64,000 nt of DNA from Antedon mediterranea (taxonomy: Eukaryota; Echinodermata; Crinoidea; Comatulida; Antedonidae). Below are positions 15,001-23,000 of the stretch, in pieces. Position 1 is the stretch's first letter, and every line of letters starts with the position of its first letter. The notes under the pieces are model-generated. The model was not told the origin of the DNA, made no database searches, and saw nothing but the letters and a program-made list of their open reading frames with translations. The stretch spans positions 26,022,288-26,086,287 of the forward strand of contig NC_092676.1 in the NCBI RefSeq assembly GCF_964355755.1. Direction: 5' to 3'. The position numbers were made by a program, and so were the translations under genes.

Positions 15001-15669
15001 GACCAAGGATATGTTAAATTATGATTAGTAACTACCCAACGAAATATATTATTATTATCCAATATTTTGCAAAAACTGTACAGTGATAAAAAATAACTAT
15101 GGTATTTGTATTTTTTTTGTATTATTTACATACAGCTAATATTGATTGGAGTAAGTACCCATTAGGATGGTTACCAGGGCAACAGTCAGATCCAGAATAT
15201 TTTATTTTGAGATCAATAACATGTAAAGAAAAATGTGAAGAAGAGAGTAATAATAATAACAGGTACCTATTGGTTCATAAAGCTCTGTCTACACTATCAA
15301 ACTTTATGTGACAAAAAATGTGATGTGCCCATATATGGACATGATTATGTCATATCACTACCATTTTTGGAGATATCACTACCATATTTATGCACATCAC
15401 ACATTTTGTCAAAACTAGTTTGATAGTGTAGACAGAGCTTTAGTAAATTATAACATTTAGACACTATTGCTTTAAAAAATGCATTTTATTCTAAGAGTGC
15501 ATTAAGACTGTAAATTTATTTACACTCTTTTATTTTTTCATTATTTAGGTTGTCTTTTGAAGGATATGAAAAGATTTCTAAGGCTGACTTTGAATCAGTT
15601 GAAGATACAAGAGGAGTAGAATACACAACAGATCATTTGGCAAGTCCGCATCAAATGATTATCTACTAA
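79..15669 (+). CDS. LAS1L: LAS1L/Las1, pre-rRNA processing endoribonuclease (3' 11 exons; 5' end outside window)
   Basis: Las1 is the HEPN-family endoribonuclease that, with the kinase Grc3/NOL9, cuts ITS2 during 60S ribosome maturation in the nucleus. Exons joined by GT-AG rules and phase: 79-201, 761-833, 2578-2749, 2868-2914, 3438-3526, 3838-3920, 4638-4853, 5948-6074, 14555-14829, 15136-15262, 15549-15669 (stop TAA). They sum to 483 in-frame residues. The Las1 signature is clear: a segment reading SIRLAYAMSLIRFVN, then IGIPVWIVNLRHSATHGELPSL, where RHSATH (2608-2625) is the HEPN RxxxxH catalytic motif; most homologues have RHExTH, so Ser replaces Glu at an inner position. Conserved C-terminal stretches include DWSKYPLGWLPGQ. 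The first residues are missing, so the start cannot be given. Next gene is convergent. AATAAA at 15921 may be the poly(A) signal. I am confident of the family; splice sites are inferred without transcripts. Confidence 0.93.
1161..2456. repeat. 46-bp minisatellite in a LAS1L intron, about 28 copies
   Basis: Tandem units of 46 bp, each starting ATGTGTGAGAAATAGCCACA, run from 1161 to a partial unit ending at 2456. Copies are nearly identical; one near 2129 lacks two bases and a few have single substitutions (about 2027-2049, 2242). The homogeneity points to recent expansion or ongoing gene conversion. There are no unique spacers, so it is not a CRISPR-type array. It fills most of the intron at 834-2577. 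Confidence 0.97.
2578..2749 (+). CDS. LAS1L: LAS1L exon carrying the HEPN catalytic motif
   Basis: This exon follows acceptor TTATTAG and ends before GTACAC. It encodes the most conserved part of Las1, with Arg and His of RHSATH forming the RNase active site by analogy with characterised Las1 proteins. The last residues turn acidic (EKNEDNDSSGSETD), a linker after the HEPN helices. The intron before it (834-2577) is three-quarters minisatellite. Confidence 0.92.
3881..4490 (+). repeat. 125-bp tandem repeat made of a LAS1L exon end, its splice donor and intron sequence
   Basis: Copies begin at 3881, 4006, 4131, 4256 and 4381, exactly 125 bp apart; the fifth diverges after about 60 bp. Each copy holds the last 40 bp of the exon ending at 3920, the donor ACTA|GTAAG and 85 bp of intron. 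The intronic part contains GGTTCAAATCC-like boxes, the form of an RNA polymerase III B box, so a tRNA-derived SINE fragment probably lies within the unit. The downstream copies keep the exon reading frame and donor, so they are potential decoy splice sites. Confidence 0.92.
4892..5836. mobile_element. Long-TIR DNA element with TTAA ends, split by a nested insert
   Basis: The ends are inverted: TTAAAGATGTATTGTCCCCC at 4892 against GGGGGACAATATATCTTTAA ending at 5836. The inverted similarity continues inwards for about 90 bp (around GAATATGCCATTTT and its complement AAAATGGCATATTC). TTAA at both ends fits piggyBac or Kolobok type target sites. A shorter relative sits at 12410-12623. The centre, about 5010-5590, looks like a second element. 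No transposase ORF. It lies in the LAS1L intron 4854-5947. Confidence 0.75.
5014..5590. mobile_element. Nested element bounded by GACC-type short repeats and GTCGCG inverted motifs
   Basis: Near the left edge lie CAGTCGCGTG and CCGACCGACCGACC; near the right edge lie ACAGACCGACCGACATAG and GAGTCGCGTCCACGCGACT. The two borders are roughly inverted copies, and the interior is richer in CpG (AACGTAGCGCGC) than its surroundings. It interrupts the TTAA element at 4892-5836. No ORF is seen. The exact boundaries are approximate. Confidence 0.5.
6181..6262 (-). repeat. Penelope-associated terminal hairpin sequence
   Basis: CGATCAA-AGCATA-TTGATCG forms a perfect hairpin, followed by AAACGTCGAGAAACTC and AGTTCTTTTCAGAAC. 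The same text recurs as a larger palindrome at 27826-27920. This copy lies just past the 3' side of the Penelope-like ORF (6814-9036, minus strand), where a Penelope pseudo-LTR would be, so it is probably the element's terminus. That link is inference. Confidence 0.5.
6340..6865 (-). repeat. Partial duplications of the 3' end of the Penelope-like ORF
   Basis: Three similar blocks of about 90-110 bp at 6345-6430, 6436-6535 and 6755-6865 share AAGACTCTTTTATACAAAT and TTCTTTAATATCCTTTAAA. The last block overlaps the C-terminal codons and stop of the ORF ending at 6814. The other two are therefore extra copies of the element's own 3' end, as tandem partial copies often occur in Penelope-like insertions. 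Confidence 0.7.
6814..9036 (-). CDS. Penelope-like retroelement ORF: reverse transcriptase plus GIY-YIG endonuclease, 740 aa, RT catalytic residues altered
   Basis: A single uninterrupted ORF nested antisense in the LAS1L intron 6075-14554. Residues about 295-335 hold the Penelope RT entry region (YGVPIFRKD, PLIRPVID). Motif A region at 365-378 reads VLINLQLLLTNFPL, with Asn368 where Penelope RTs have the metal-binding Asp. Motif B is GVLMGFPLG at 429-437. Motif C is RFADN at 467-471: the first Asp (470) remains, the second is Asn. Residues 620-647 are a GIY-YIG nuclease (VYQF, C625/C628, YIG, R643), with Glu712 and the KPSL motif at 720-723. Residues 150-220 are a tandem acidic run of VNPDEE-like units. 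So the frame is intact but polymerase activity is doubtful. It may be a decayed copy, a trans-mobilised copy or a co-opted gene. Confidence 0.88.
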   Translation of the reverse strand: MASRAFKLIYYTASCTFRKMSKSYHDKMVPKVLRAYSTKEHHTQTINYLCDQLLTCEEKEVLEYAVENRLVTKPKEDDMLIQAEFIWDQLNSSGLLPDSLLERKRIKNAISAMVWNFLNFDGKQLSDDAKRLEILEDLQERYAILESEVPDKEVNPDEVKPDEEVNQEVKRDVEVKPDEKVKPDEVNPDEEVNPDEEVNPDKEVNPNKEVNPDEEVKTHKESNKRTCVVLLSKSDYLKQLVNVFSDDKKFKQYSQSLLTQLNTLKTYLRTIHSRREISDIEYERMRPTSTKPAQVYGVPIFRKDSKSIPLIRPVIDTTGTAYYPVAQFLAELLFPLTQNKFVLKDSYDSCNHIKNIPHSEGYQCVLINLQLLLTNFPLNDLIDIILDRVFNKKLVVTNLKRSTLCKLIKDACTKTVFSCNGQLYHQTDGVLMGFPLGLVLNNILITELEKSTVPDLLNKGVIRSYTRFADNALVVVRPKDIDDILRSFNPVLCDIEMNKNIYTQQAIQYERGVTSKNKVFWMHSSVFSDKLEGEQKKAKQLMESNGFSTSASSTNKYDKPTVRMRLPFIGNHGDIIVDKLRKAINQQLLVDVTFKTQWQSNDVFISHKDPTPKEYCSSVVYQFTCPGCFASYIGKTGRCLQVRVGEHSRTINSLVYKHINSCNDFENIIDKHSMALGATNTSLSKLCLTESLIFENTHIIRYAHSSELLIAEAIAIRRYKPSLCIGLKDIKELEVFSTSK
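8385..8590 (-). repeat. Coding minisatellite (VNPDEE-like repeats) within the Penelope ORF
   Basis: In-frame repeats of 18-21 bp encode units such as VNPDEE, VKPDE and VNPDKE between residues about 150 and 220 of the 740-aa ORF. They give a strongly acidic, probably disordered linker between the N-terminal region and the RT. Overlapping frames here are shadows. Confidence 0.85.
9370..9607. repeat. 119-bp tandem duplication
   Basis: Two adjacent copies start at 9370 and 9489, marked by GCACGACTACACAC and TCCTGTTACAGTTGTC. A few substitutions separate them, so the duplication is not very recent. No coding potential is seen. Confidence 0.93.
11115..11273. mobile_element. Palindromic MITE (AGCTCTGTCTACAC family), copy
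   Basis: A copy of the family described at 15279-15442, with slightly eroded ends (AAAGCTCTATACTATC on the left, TTGATAGTGTAGGCAG on the right). Another copy begins about 160 bp downstream. Confidence 0.85.
11435..11595. mobile_element. Palindromic MITE (AGCTCTGTCTACAC family), copy
   Basis: Left end GCTCTGTTTACATTATC, right end GATAGTGTAGAGAGAGCTTT, in the orientation opposite to the copy at 11115-11273. Internal CCATATATGGAC palindrome present. Confidence 0.87.
12410..12623. mobile_element. Short TTAA-ended MITE related to the element at 4892-5836
   Basis: The ends TTAAAGATATATTTTACCCC and GGGGGGACAATACATCTTTAA are inverted copies and match the termini at 4892 and 5836. The inner AATAACTTTGTTAAAACTGC and AATGGCCTATTTATAG parallel the long arms there. 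At 214 bp this is probably the undisturbed form of the family. Confidence 0.8.
14150..14554 (+). repeat. Tandem blocks repeating the splice acceptor and start of a LAS1L exon
   Basis: TTTTCAG followed by AATTATTGATTATTTGAAA occurs with AG at 14335-14336 and again at 14458-14459. The true acceptor is AG 14553-14554 followed by AATAATTGATTATTTGAAA. Shared flanking phrases (GGGACCCAAAAAGGC, TTTTTCATAT) show that the whole 95-125-bp block was duplicated. The open frame over 14326-14559 therefore repeats FRIIDYL. These are decoy acceptors, not separate exons. Confidence 0.88.
15279..15442. mobile_element. Palindromic MITE, reference copy (AGCTCTGTCTACAC family)
   Basis: The ends AGCTCTGTCTACACTATC and GATAGTGTAGACAGAGCT are perfect inverted repeats. 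The body holds TTTATGTGACAAAAAATG, GTGATGTGCCCATATATGG and two TATCACTACCATATTT-type units. Flanks are TAA on the left and TTA on the right; other copies have matching TAA/TAA or TTA/TTA, suggesting a 3-bp TWA target site as in PIF/Harbinger elements. There is no coding capacity. It lies in the last LAS1L intron. Confidence 0.9.
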
Positions 15670-16127
15670 ATTCAAAGGCAGCATTTTGTTATGGACTTTT
15701 TTGTTTACCATCCTCATTATTAGGGACTAACTTTACAAAAGACGACGGGAAGCCACAGGTCGGTGCTCATGAATAATATATGCATGAGCTTTAACAAAGT
15801 GGGCAAAACTTAGCGTGAAATTCCATCGTCGAGAACGATAAAGATGCACATATCCTTAAATATACACTTCAAATTACAATTTTTAAAACTCTAAATAACA
15901 TTAGAATTTTGAATTTAACTAATAAACCGGCTACGTTGACTGTATATGATTTTACACTCTAGAGAACACAGGATATTCGCTGTCCGCCCCTAACTGTTGT
16001 GTCCCTATTGAGGACATCAGACTATCATAGACTGGTTTCAGTTGGTGCATGCATTACCTTTTGAGAGAGACCAGAAATTTAAGGGCTGTATATCTATATA
16101 ATTTTTCATTTTATGATTAAAAGTTTG
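15670..16127 (+). other. LAS1L 3' untranslated region and downstream
   Basis: Non-coding sequence after the LAS1L stop. AATAAA at 15921-15926 is a plausible poly(A) signal about 250 bp past the stop. I see nothing else. Confidence 0.5.
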
Positions 16128-16205
16128 GTCTCTATGAACTAGTTTGACAAAGAAAAGTGTTGTGCGCCCAAATATGGTAGTGATATTACCCACATATGGT
16201 ATGCC
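16128..16205. mobile_element. MITE fragment (AGCTCTGTCTACAC family)
   Basis: AACTAGTTTGACAAAGAAAA and CCCAAATATGGTAGTGATAT match the inner part of the palindromic MITE; the other half is missing, replaced near 16200 by unrelated sequence. Confidence 0.75.
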
Positions 16206-16539
16206 AGTGCGATTAGATCACTTGAATTGCACGTACATCGTAGCATTGTCTTCAAGTAGGAACCGGGCTTTATTCAGGAGCCAATGGTTTCAAAACAACG
16301 TTTCAGCAGATAACAATAAATACTGTAATTATGGTTATAAGATTATTATAATGCAATATATGCGCATATATAGCAATATTATTGCATAACAGTATTTTAA
16401 AAATTTGTTACAAAAATGGCGACCTTTTTTTTGTTGACATAAATGGTTACTATACGTCTATAAAATAATTATAACGCAATATATGCACATATATAGCAAT
16501 ATTGCATAATAACAGTATTTTAAAAAGTGCATATTTTGG

Positions 16540-18600
16540 CACTTTTCTTGAAAAGTACAGGGAAATTTTCGAAAAATGGCCGATTTTCGTTACTGGTTAC
16601 TATGGCCAATTTTCGACCTTTTTATTTTTCGATAAAACAGGTTACTATTGCATAATAAACATGCGCATGTCAATTGTGCTATAGTAACCAGTTTTGAACA
16701 TAAATGGTTACTATAGCATAATAAACATGCGCAGAGTCGACTAATGGAATCTGCGCATGTTAATTGAGCTATAGTAACCAGTTTTATCGAAAAATAAAAA
16801 GGTCGAAAATTGGCCATTTTTTGAAAAAAGTACAGTACAGGGAAATTTTCGAAAAATGGCCGATTTTCGACCCTTTTATTTTTTGACATAAATGGTTACT
16901 ATTGCATAATAAACATGCGCAGAGACGAATAATGGGTTCTGCGCATGTCAATTGTGCTATAGTAACCAGTTTTGACATAAATGGTTACTATAGCATAATA
17001 AACATGCGCAGAGTCGACTCAATGGGTTCTGCGCATGGTAATTGTGCTATAGTAACCAGTTTTATAGAAAAATAAAAAGGTCGAAAATTTGCTGTTTTTT
17101 GGAAAAAAATCCCTGTACTATAGTACAGGGAAATTTTCGAAAAAGGACCGATTTTCGACCCTTTTATTTTTTGACGTCAATGGTTACTATTGCATAATAA
17201 ACATGCGCAGAGACGAATAATGGGTTCTGCGCATGTCAATTGTGCTATAGTAACCAGTTTTGACATAAATGGTTACTATAGTATAATAAACATGCACAGA
17301 GTCGACTAATGGGTTCTGCGCATGTTAATTGTGCTATAGTAACCAGTTTTATTTAAAAATAAAAACGTCGAAAATTGGTCTTTTTTTGAAAAAATCCCTG
17401 TACTATAGTACAGGGAAATTTTCGAAAAAGGACCGATTTTCGACCCTTTTATTTTTTGACATCAATGGTTACTATTGCATAATAAACATGCGCAGAGACG
17501 AATAATGGGTTCTGCGCATGTCAATAATAAACATGCACAGAGTCGACTAATGGGTTCTGCGCATGTTAATTGTGCTATAGTAACCAGTTTTATTTAAAAA
17601 TAAAAACGTCGAAAATTGGTCTTTTTTTGAAAAAATCCCTGTACTATAGTACAGGAAAATTTTCGAAAAAGGACCGATTTTCGACCCTTTTATTTTTTGA
17701 CATCAATGGTTACTATTGCATAATAAACATGCGCAGAGACGAATAATGGGTTCTGCGCATGTCAATTGTGCTATAGTAACCAGTTTTGAACATAAATGGT
17801 TACTATAGCATAATAAACATGCGCAGAGTCGACTAATGGGTTCTGCGCATGTTAATTGTGCTATAGTAACCAGTTTTATTTAAAAATAAAAACGTCGAAA
17901 ATTGGCCATTTTTTGAAAAAAATCCCTGTACTATAGTACAGGGAAGTTTTCGAAAAATGACCGATTTTCGACCCTTTTATTTTTTAACATCAATGGTTAC
18001 TATTGCATAATAAACATGCGCAGAGACGAATAATGGGTTCTGTGCATGTCAATTGTGCTATAGTAACCAGTTTTGACATAAATGGTTACTATAGCATAAT
18101 AAACATGCGCAGAGTCGACTAATGGGTTCTGCGCATGTTAATTGCGCTATAGTAACCAGTTTTATTTAAAAATAAAAACGTCGAAAATTGTTCATTTTTT
18201 TGAAAAAATCCCTGTCCTATAGTACAGGGAAATTTTCAAAAAATGGCCGATTTTCGACCCTTTTATTTTTTGACATAAATGGTTACTATTGCATAATAAA
18301 CATGCGCAGAGACGAATAATGGGTTCTGCGCATGTCAATTGTGCTATAGTAACCAGTTTTGACATAAATGGTTACTATAGCATAATAAACATGCGCAGAG
18401 TCGACTCAATGGGTTCTGCGCATGTTAATTGTGCTATAGTAACCAGTTTTGACATAAATGATTACTATAGCATAATAAACATGCGCAGAGTCGACTAATG
18501 GGTTCTGCGCATGTCAATTGTGCTATAGTAACTAGTTTTGACATAAATGATTACTATAGCATAATAAACATGCGCAGAGTCGTAACGCAATATATGCACA
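16540..18600. repeat. Satellite of about 285-bp units composed of inverted repeats
   Basis: CCCTGTACTATAGTACAGGG or a variant recurs at 17111, 17395, 17637, 17923 and 18210, spacings 284, 242, 286 and 287 bp. Each unit nests further hairpins: CATGCGCAGA...TCTGCGCATG and TGGTTACTATAG...CTATAGTAACCA. The 242-bp unit has lost one inner segment, and half-units are multiplied at the right end (18360-18580). Left (16343-16530) and right (18580-18830) flanks share CGCAATATATGCACATATA and AACAGTATTTT, so the array probably arose inside one palindromic element. Short ORFs here are repeat translations. Confidence 0.92.
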
Positions 18601-18621
18601 TATATAGCAATACTATTGCAT

Positions 18622-18778
18622 TAGGACCCAAGTGGAAATAAGTTTTTAACTTTTCTTGGCATTCCTTGTAATCAAGGCCTGTGTTTCTGTGCAATTGTTT
18701 TTTCTGCTTTTTTTTTTGCATTGTTTTTATTGTTTTTTAACCTTGATTACTAAATAAAGAAATTCAAATTAAAAAATA
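18622..18778 (+). mobile_element. Possible retroposon tail inserted in the satellite flank
   Basis: This block interrupts flank sequence that is continuous at the left end of the satellite (GCAATATTGCATAATAACAG). It ends TACTAAATAAAGAAATTC followed by an A-rich run, the look of a polyadenylated retroposon 3' end. It has an inner inverted pair, TAATCAAGG and CCTTGATTA. Identity unknown. Confidence 0.4.
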
Positions 18779-18929
18779 ACAGTATTTTCAGTGCATATTT
18801 TGGCCATTTTTTGAAAAAATCCCTGTTACCTCAATATTATATATACAGATAAATATTTCATACATGAAAAACATTGATAGCAAAACAGGATAGTACTAGT
18901 TGTCAAATAATATATTTATTTTCAGAACA

Positions 18930-20062
18930 GGTACCACAGCATTATACAAATTAAAAGCAAGCAGATTTTAACCATGGAAGAATTTTAACTAATTCATTCT
19001 CAACAACAAACTGCTAGTGACGACAGCCTGTAAGCTCCAGTCCATCTATGCTTCCTAATACATTATACTTAATGGACACAATTGTCCTTACATTTTCTTT
19101 ACTAATATATTGCAACATATTTAGCAACGGCTTGATGTGCATTCAGTAATATACTGTACTCTATCTGGTAAGCCAACTTACTGGCATACTATACACTTCA
19201 TTTATAAACAAAAGTTTCTTTTTATTTTCATTACATCAAAACTGGAAAAGTTAGTACCAAATTCACATGTACAAATACAAATAAAACATACATTAGTCAT
19301 TGAACAAGGATAAAGAATCCTTTCAGCAATTTTTATTTAGTTTTTTGCTCATTTTATTTCCTTTGTGATATGTTAAACAGTTCAGTAATTTAATTCCTAT
19401 CATTTTTATTATTTTAGTATCCAAATAAACCCAATATTACAAAGTAATCTGATTAGTTCTTTAAAAATGAGATTGTTTCCTTGTTTATATTTTAAAAGCT
19501 TTGTTGTACATGTGAATCAGATATAACTTGGTGGGTGCCATGTCCCACAGCAACTTATTTACATTATTCATGCCTCATTGTGAGACTTGTATTTTAGACT
19601 TAAATCATTATAGTACAGAATTAAAACATTTACACATGTCAACTAGACACAGTGACTCATTGTACTGAACAGAAAGTGAATGAATCCATGCGAGAGTAAC
19701 TCGCAGACACTGTGTAAACGAACATGAATACAGTATACCAACATAGGTATATTTGTATTGACGACAAACACAAAAAGCAAGAGAATATATATTCATTGCT
19801 AAAGTTGGAAAATATCAGACAAACAACAAACTACTTTTGACTGTGGGGGATACACATTGTTATAGCAATAATCAATTACACACATTTATCATTTACTTTT
19901 TGCATATGTCTGAATATAATAGACATAGGCTTCTTTCCGCCCCCAGTCAAAATCTTGTTTATAAGTTTATTGTCTTGAGTAGGACCTTAACAAAGACAAA
20001 CAAAGAATTTAAGACACTAGACAGAACACCACTGAAACTACAACAGGTATTCAACATTGTGT
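18930..20062 (-). other. Probable 3' UTR of the Regnase-like gene
   Basis: AT-rich sequence after the stop. AATAAA on the minus strand is possible at about 19405, 19335, 19217 and 18913; I cannot tell which is used. No other gene is seen between here and the satellite. Confidence 0.4.
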
Positions 20063-23000
20063 TTACTTCACATTGTTCAACACTGCCACAATTTCCGATG
20101 GGTCTGTTGTGTCTGGTAACTTCTTCATCGCCTTTTCTACAGCCTGTTGCCCGAAGAGGGCGCTCAAATGATGCTTCATGTTGCGTCGTTTCTCCTCAAA
20201 ACCATCCGGTCTTTCTTTCTTCTGTACAAGCACTGGTTGAGGAGCATTGCTCGACATTACTGGGTAGTTAGAAGCTGAAGTGTACGCCCACTTGTCTGGC
20301 CCATGTGTGACAGGGCTAGGCCTGGGGTAGTAATCTATTGTTCCCTTTGCACGTAGAACTCTCTCTTTAGGCCCTTGTGGATATGAATCATATTGGGTAG
20401 GCACTTCCTGGTAGTATTGTGGGGGTAGATGCCCATACATGCTTTTGTAATGGGCTACGGGAATCGTAGAACCGTAACTAGGGTAGCTAGGCCGTCTTGA
20501 GTATGGCATAGGAGGTCTGTATGTCGGCAGGCCTTCTGGTTGGTAATCACTGCAAAATAAACATAGTATTTATGATAAAATCGGAAATCAAATGTGAAGG
20601 TAAAAAATAAACGGTCAACATTCATTAATTATTTATTATATATTAAAGTGAAAATTACCTTTGAGATCTAATTTGCATATGACTCATTTCCGTCGCTAAA
20701 GACTTTTGGTACTCCTGCGGAATTCTGGGTCGAGCAGAAGGCTTAGTGGATCCTTGTAATGGCTCCGTGTGCGACTGTCCATATGATTTAAGGTGAGGTG
20801 ATACAAGTGGATATGTATGATTCTGATTGCTTGAGATGAAGCGGATAGGTTCAGTATGTCCTTTATTTGGTTTTATGTCTTTATTATATTGGGGTAAGAT
20901 TACTCCGGTATCAGATTTTTTCCGTGTTTGTGGATAATTCGCAGATGGTGTCGGGGATTCCTCTCTCCTAGATAACAAAGGAGCAGTGTAAGACATTGCA
21001 CGAGCATCGGCACCAAGTTTCTCCGCACCTCCGGTTGGCGATTTTGTCTTATTCCGGAACTTATGGTTGTCTTTTAAACTGTCCGCGACTGACTTATACC
21101 GGGGTCTATCCGAGTGGAAATATTTACATTTGTTTCCAAAGGTACACTTGTTTCCATATGGACAGTGCGTGATTGGGTCCACTTGCAAAGGTTTGATCCG
21201 TAGAAAGTTATCAAGACTCGGACCATTTCGACCTAACGGGTCATCAGGTGGCATGAACCTTTAAAAAGGAAAAGTGTACATAAATAACTATGACTATAGT
21301 AAGCAATGTTATTTCTATCTCCCTCAAATCTAGCCTCAATGAATTAAATATTATTAATATTTTTTATTAAATATGTACATTTTTAGCAAAACATATTTTC
21401 TCATAAAACTTTAACACACATCAAATTATTCTGCATGATATTGCGTTCTTCATAATTGAATGGAGTCAACACACTTTGCTGTCATTGTCATTGTATGAAC
21501 CATGATTCCGGTTTGAAAATCTTTTTATAAATCTGGTGGCATTATACAGCAAAGCTATCAGGATTTACATAAAGCTACAGGCCTTTCTTCTATTGTGTTT
21601 AAACACAGGTGATTTTATATAATACCTCCTGATATTTATAAATTGTTAAGACTAAACTTTAGTGATATGCTATTGTCATTTGCATGGTATAACTTTAAAT
21701 AAATTGGTTTTTTTTTTTGTTGATTTTATTTTTATCTTAATAATTTTTATAAACTGTGATAATGTTTATGTGTTTATAATTTTAAATAATATATAAATTG
21801 GAGGTGGATCACAGAATTTAGGTGGTGAGACAAGGAGAGCAAAGTCAAAAGAGCGCCCATTTTGCCTACTACTAATAAAATAATACATTTTCGTCTAGAC
21901 TTACTTATCCGTCACAAAGGCGTACATTAACAATCGTTCTGCTATAAATTTTTTCCATTCTAAATTTTCATTTTGAAGGTCCCTGAAATTGTCTTTGGAA
22001 ACTATAATACCATCTAGATCAACGGCCGTTTTCACGATGTACCGGTCATCATAACATGTCTTTCGCATACCGTTTACACGTCGTGATGGGGTGAAAACTA
22101 AGATACCTTCTCTCTCTAGGTCAAGCATAATATGTTGATCTAATAAGAAACAAAATCAAAGATTTAAATTATAATAATATTTATAATGATATGTTACATA
22201 TTAATTTTAACTACAGTTTTTTAATTGGTTCTGATTTAAAGATGCACTATCATCGTGCGGTAAATATTAATTCAATGAAATGAAAATTATTATAATTATA
22301 GATTCTGTACAGTCATACAATATCCGCATTACAAGTATAAATACAGTTAGCCCCTAGGGACCACTGTGTCACATCAGTGTGTATACAGTACAACAAAGCA
22401 TTTGACTCAATTAAAAAGAGCAAAACAAATATAGTACTGTGGTGTATGTATAAAAGATCTAATTTAAAATTATTGGTTTTAAAAGCAATTAATACATAAT
22501 TTAATACAAAATATCATTTAAAAAAAAATAATACATCCCACGTTTTTTCAGTATCATATGACCAAAATATAAATTTTCACTCCTACTCTAAAGTCAATGT
22601 ACTCAACAGTCAAATCTCTCAACAATGTAAACATAAATATCTTTTATGATATTATTGACCTTTGAACCAGGAAGCTACATCCACAATAATCCCTAGAACT
22701 ACTTGAATAGGAAGCAAACACAAAGTTGATTGTAATATTATTATATCCCATAGCAATAACCTCCTACAAAGCCCACACATATACTAAGAAATTAACATTC
22801 CCGGATACCTGTATATTTATTTTAACAATATTCGCACGTTTACAATAAAAATGATGCTATTAAATAATTTTGAATTTCATATTATGTAGGCCTATAGAAT
22901 GGAACATTTTTTTCCCATCACTGATTTTTACTATAGAATATAGAATCATTTCTTTTATAGTTTTTTTAGCAATTTTGCACAATACTGTGACTAATTGTGA

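Noticed and set aside
16590-18498. Repeated ORFs with ITRLCACLLC-type words
   Set aside because: Translations of the 285-bp satellite in several frames.
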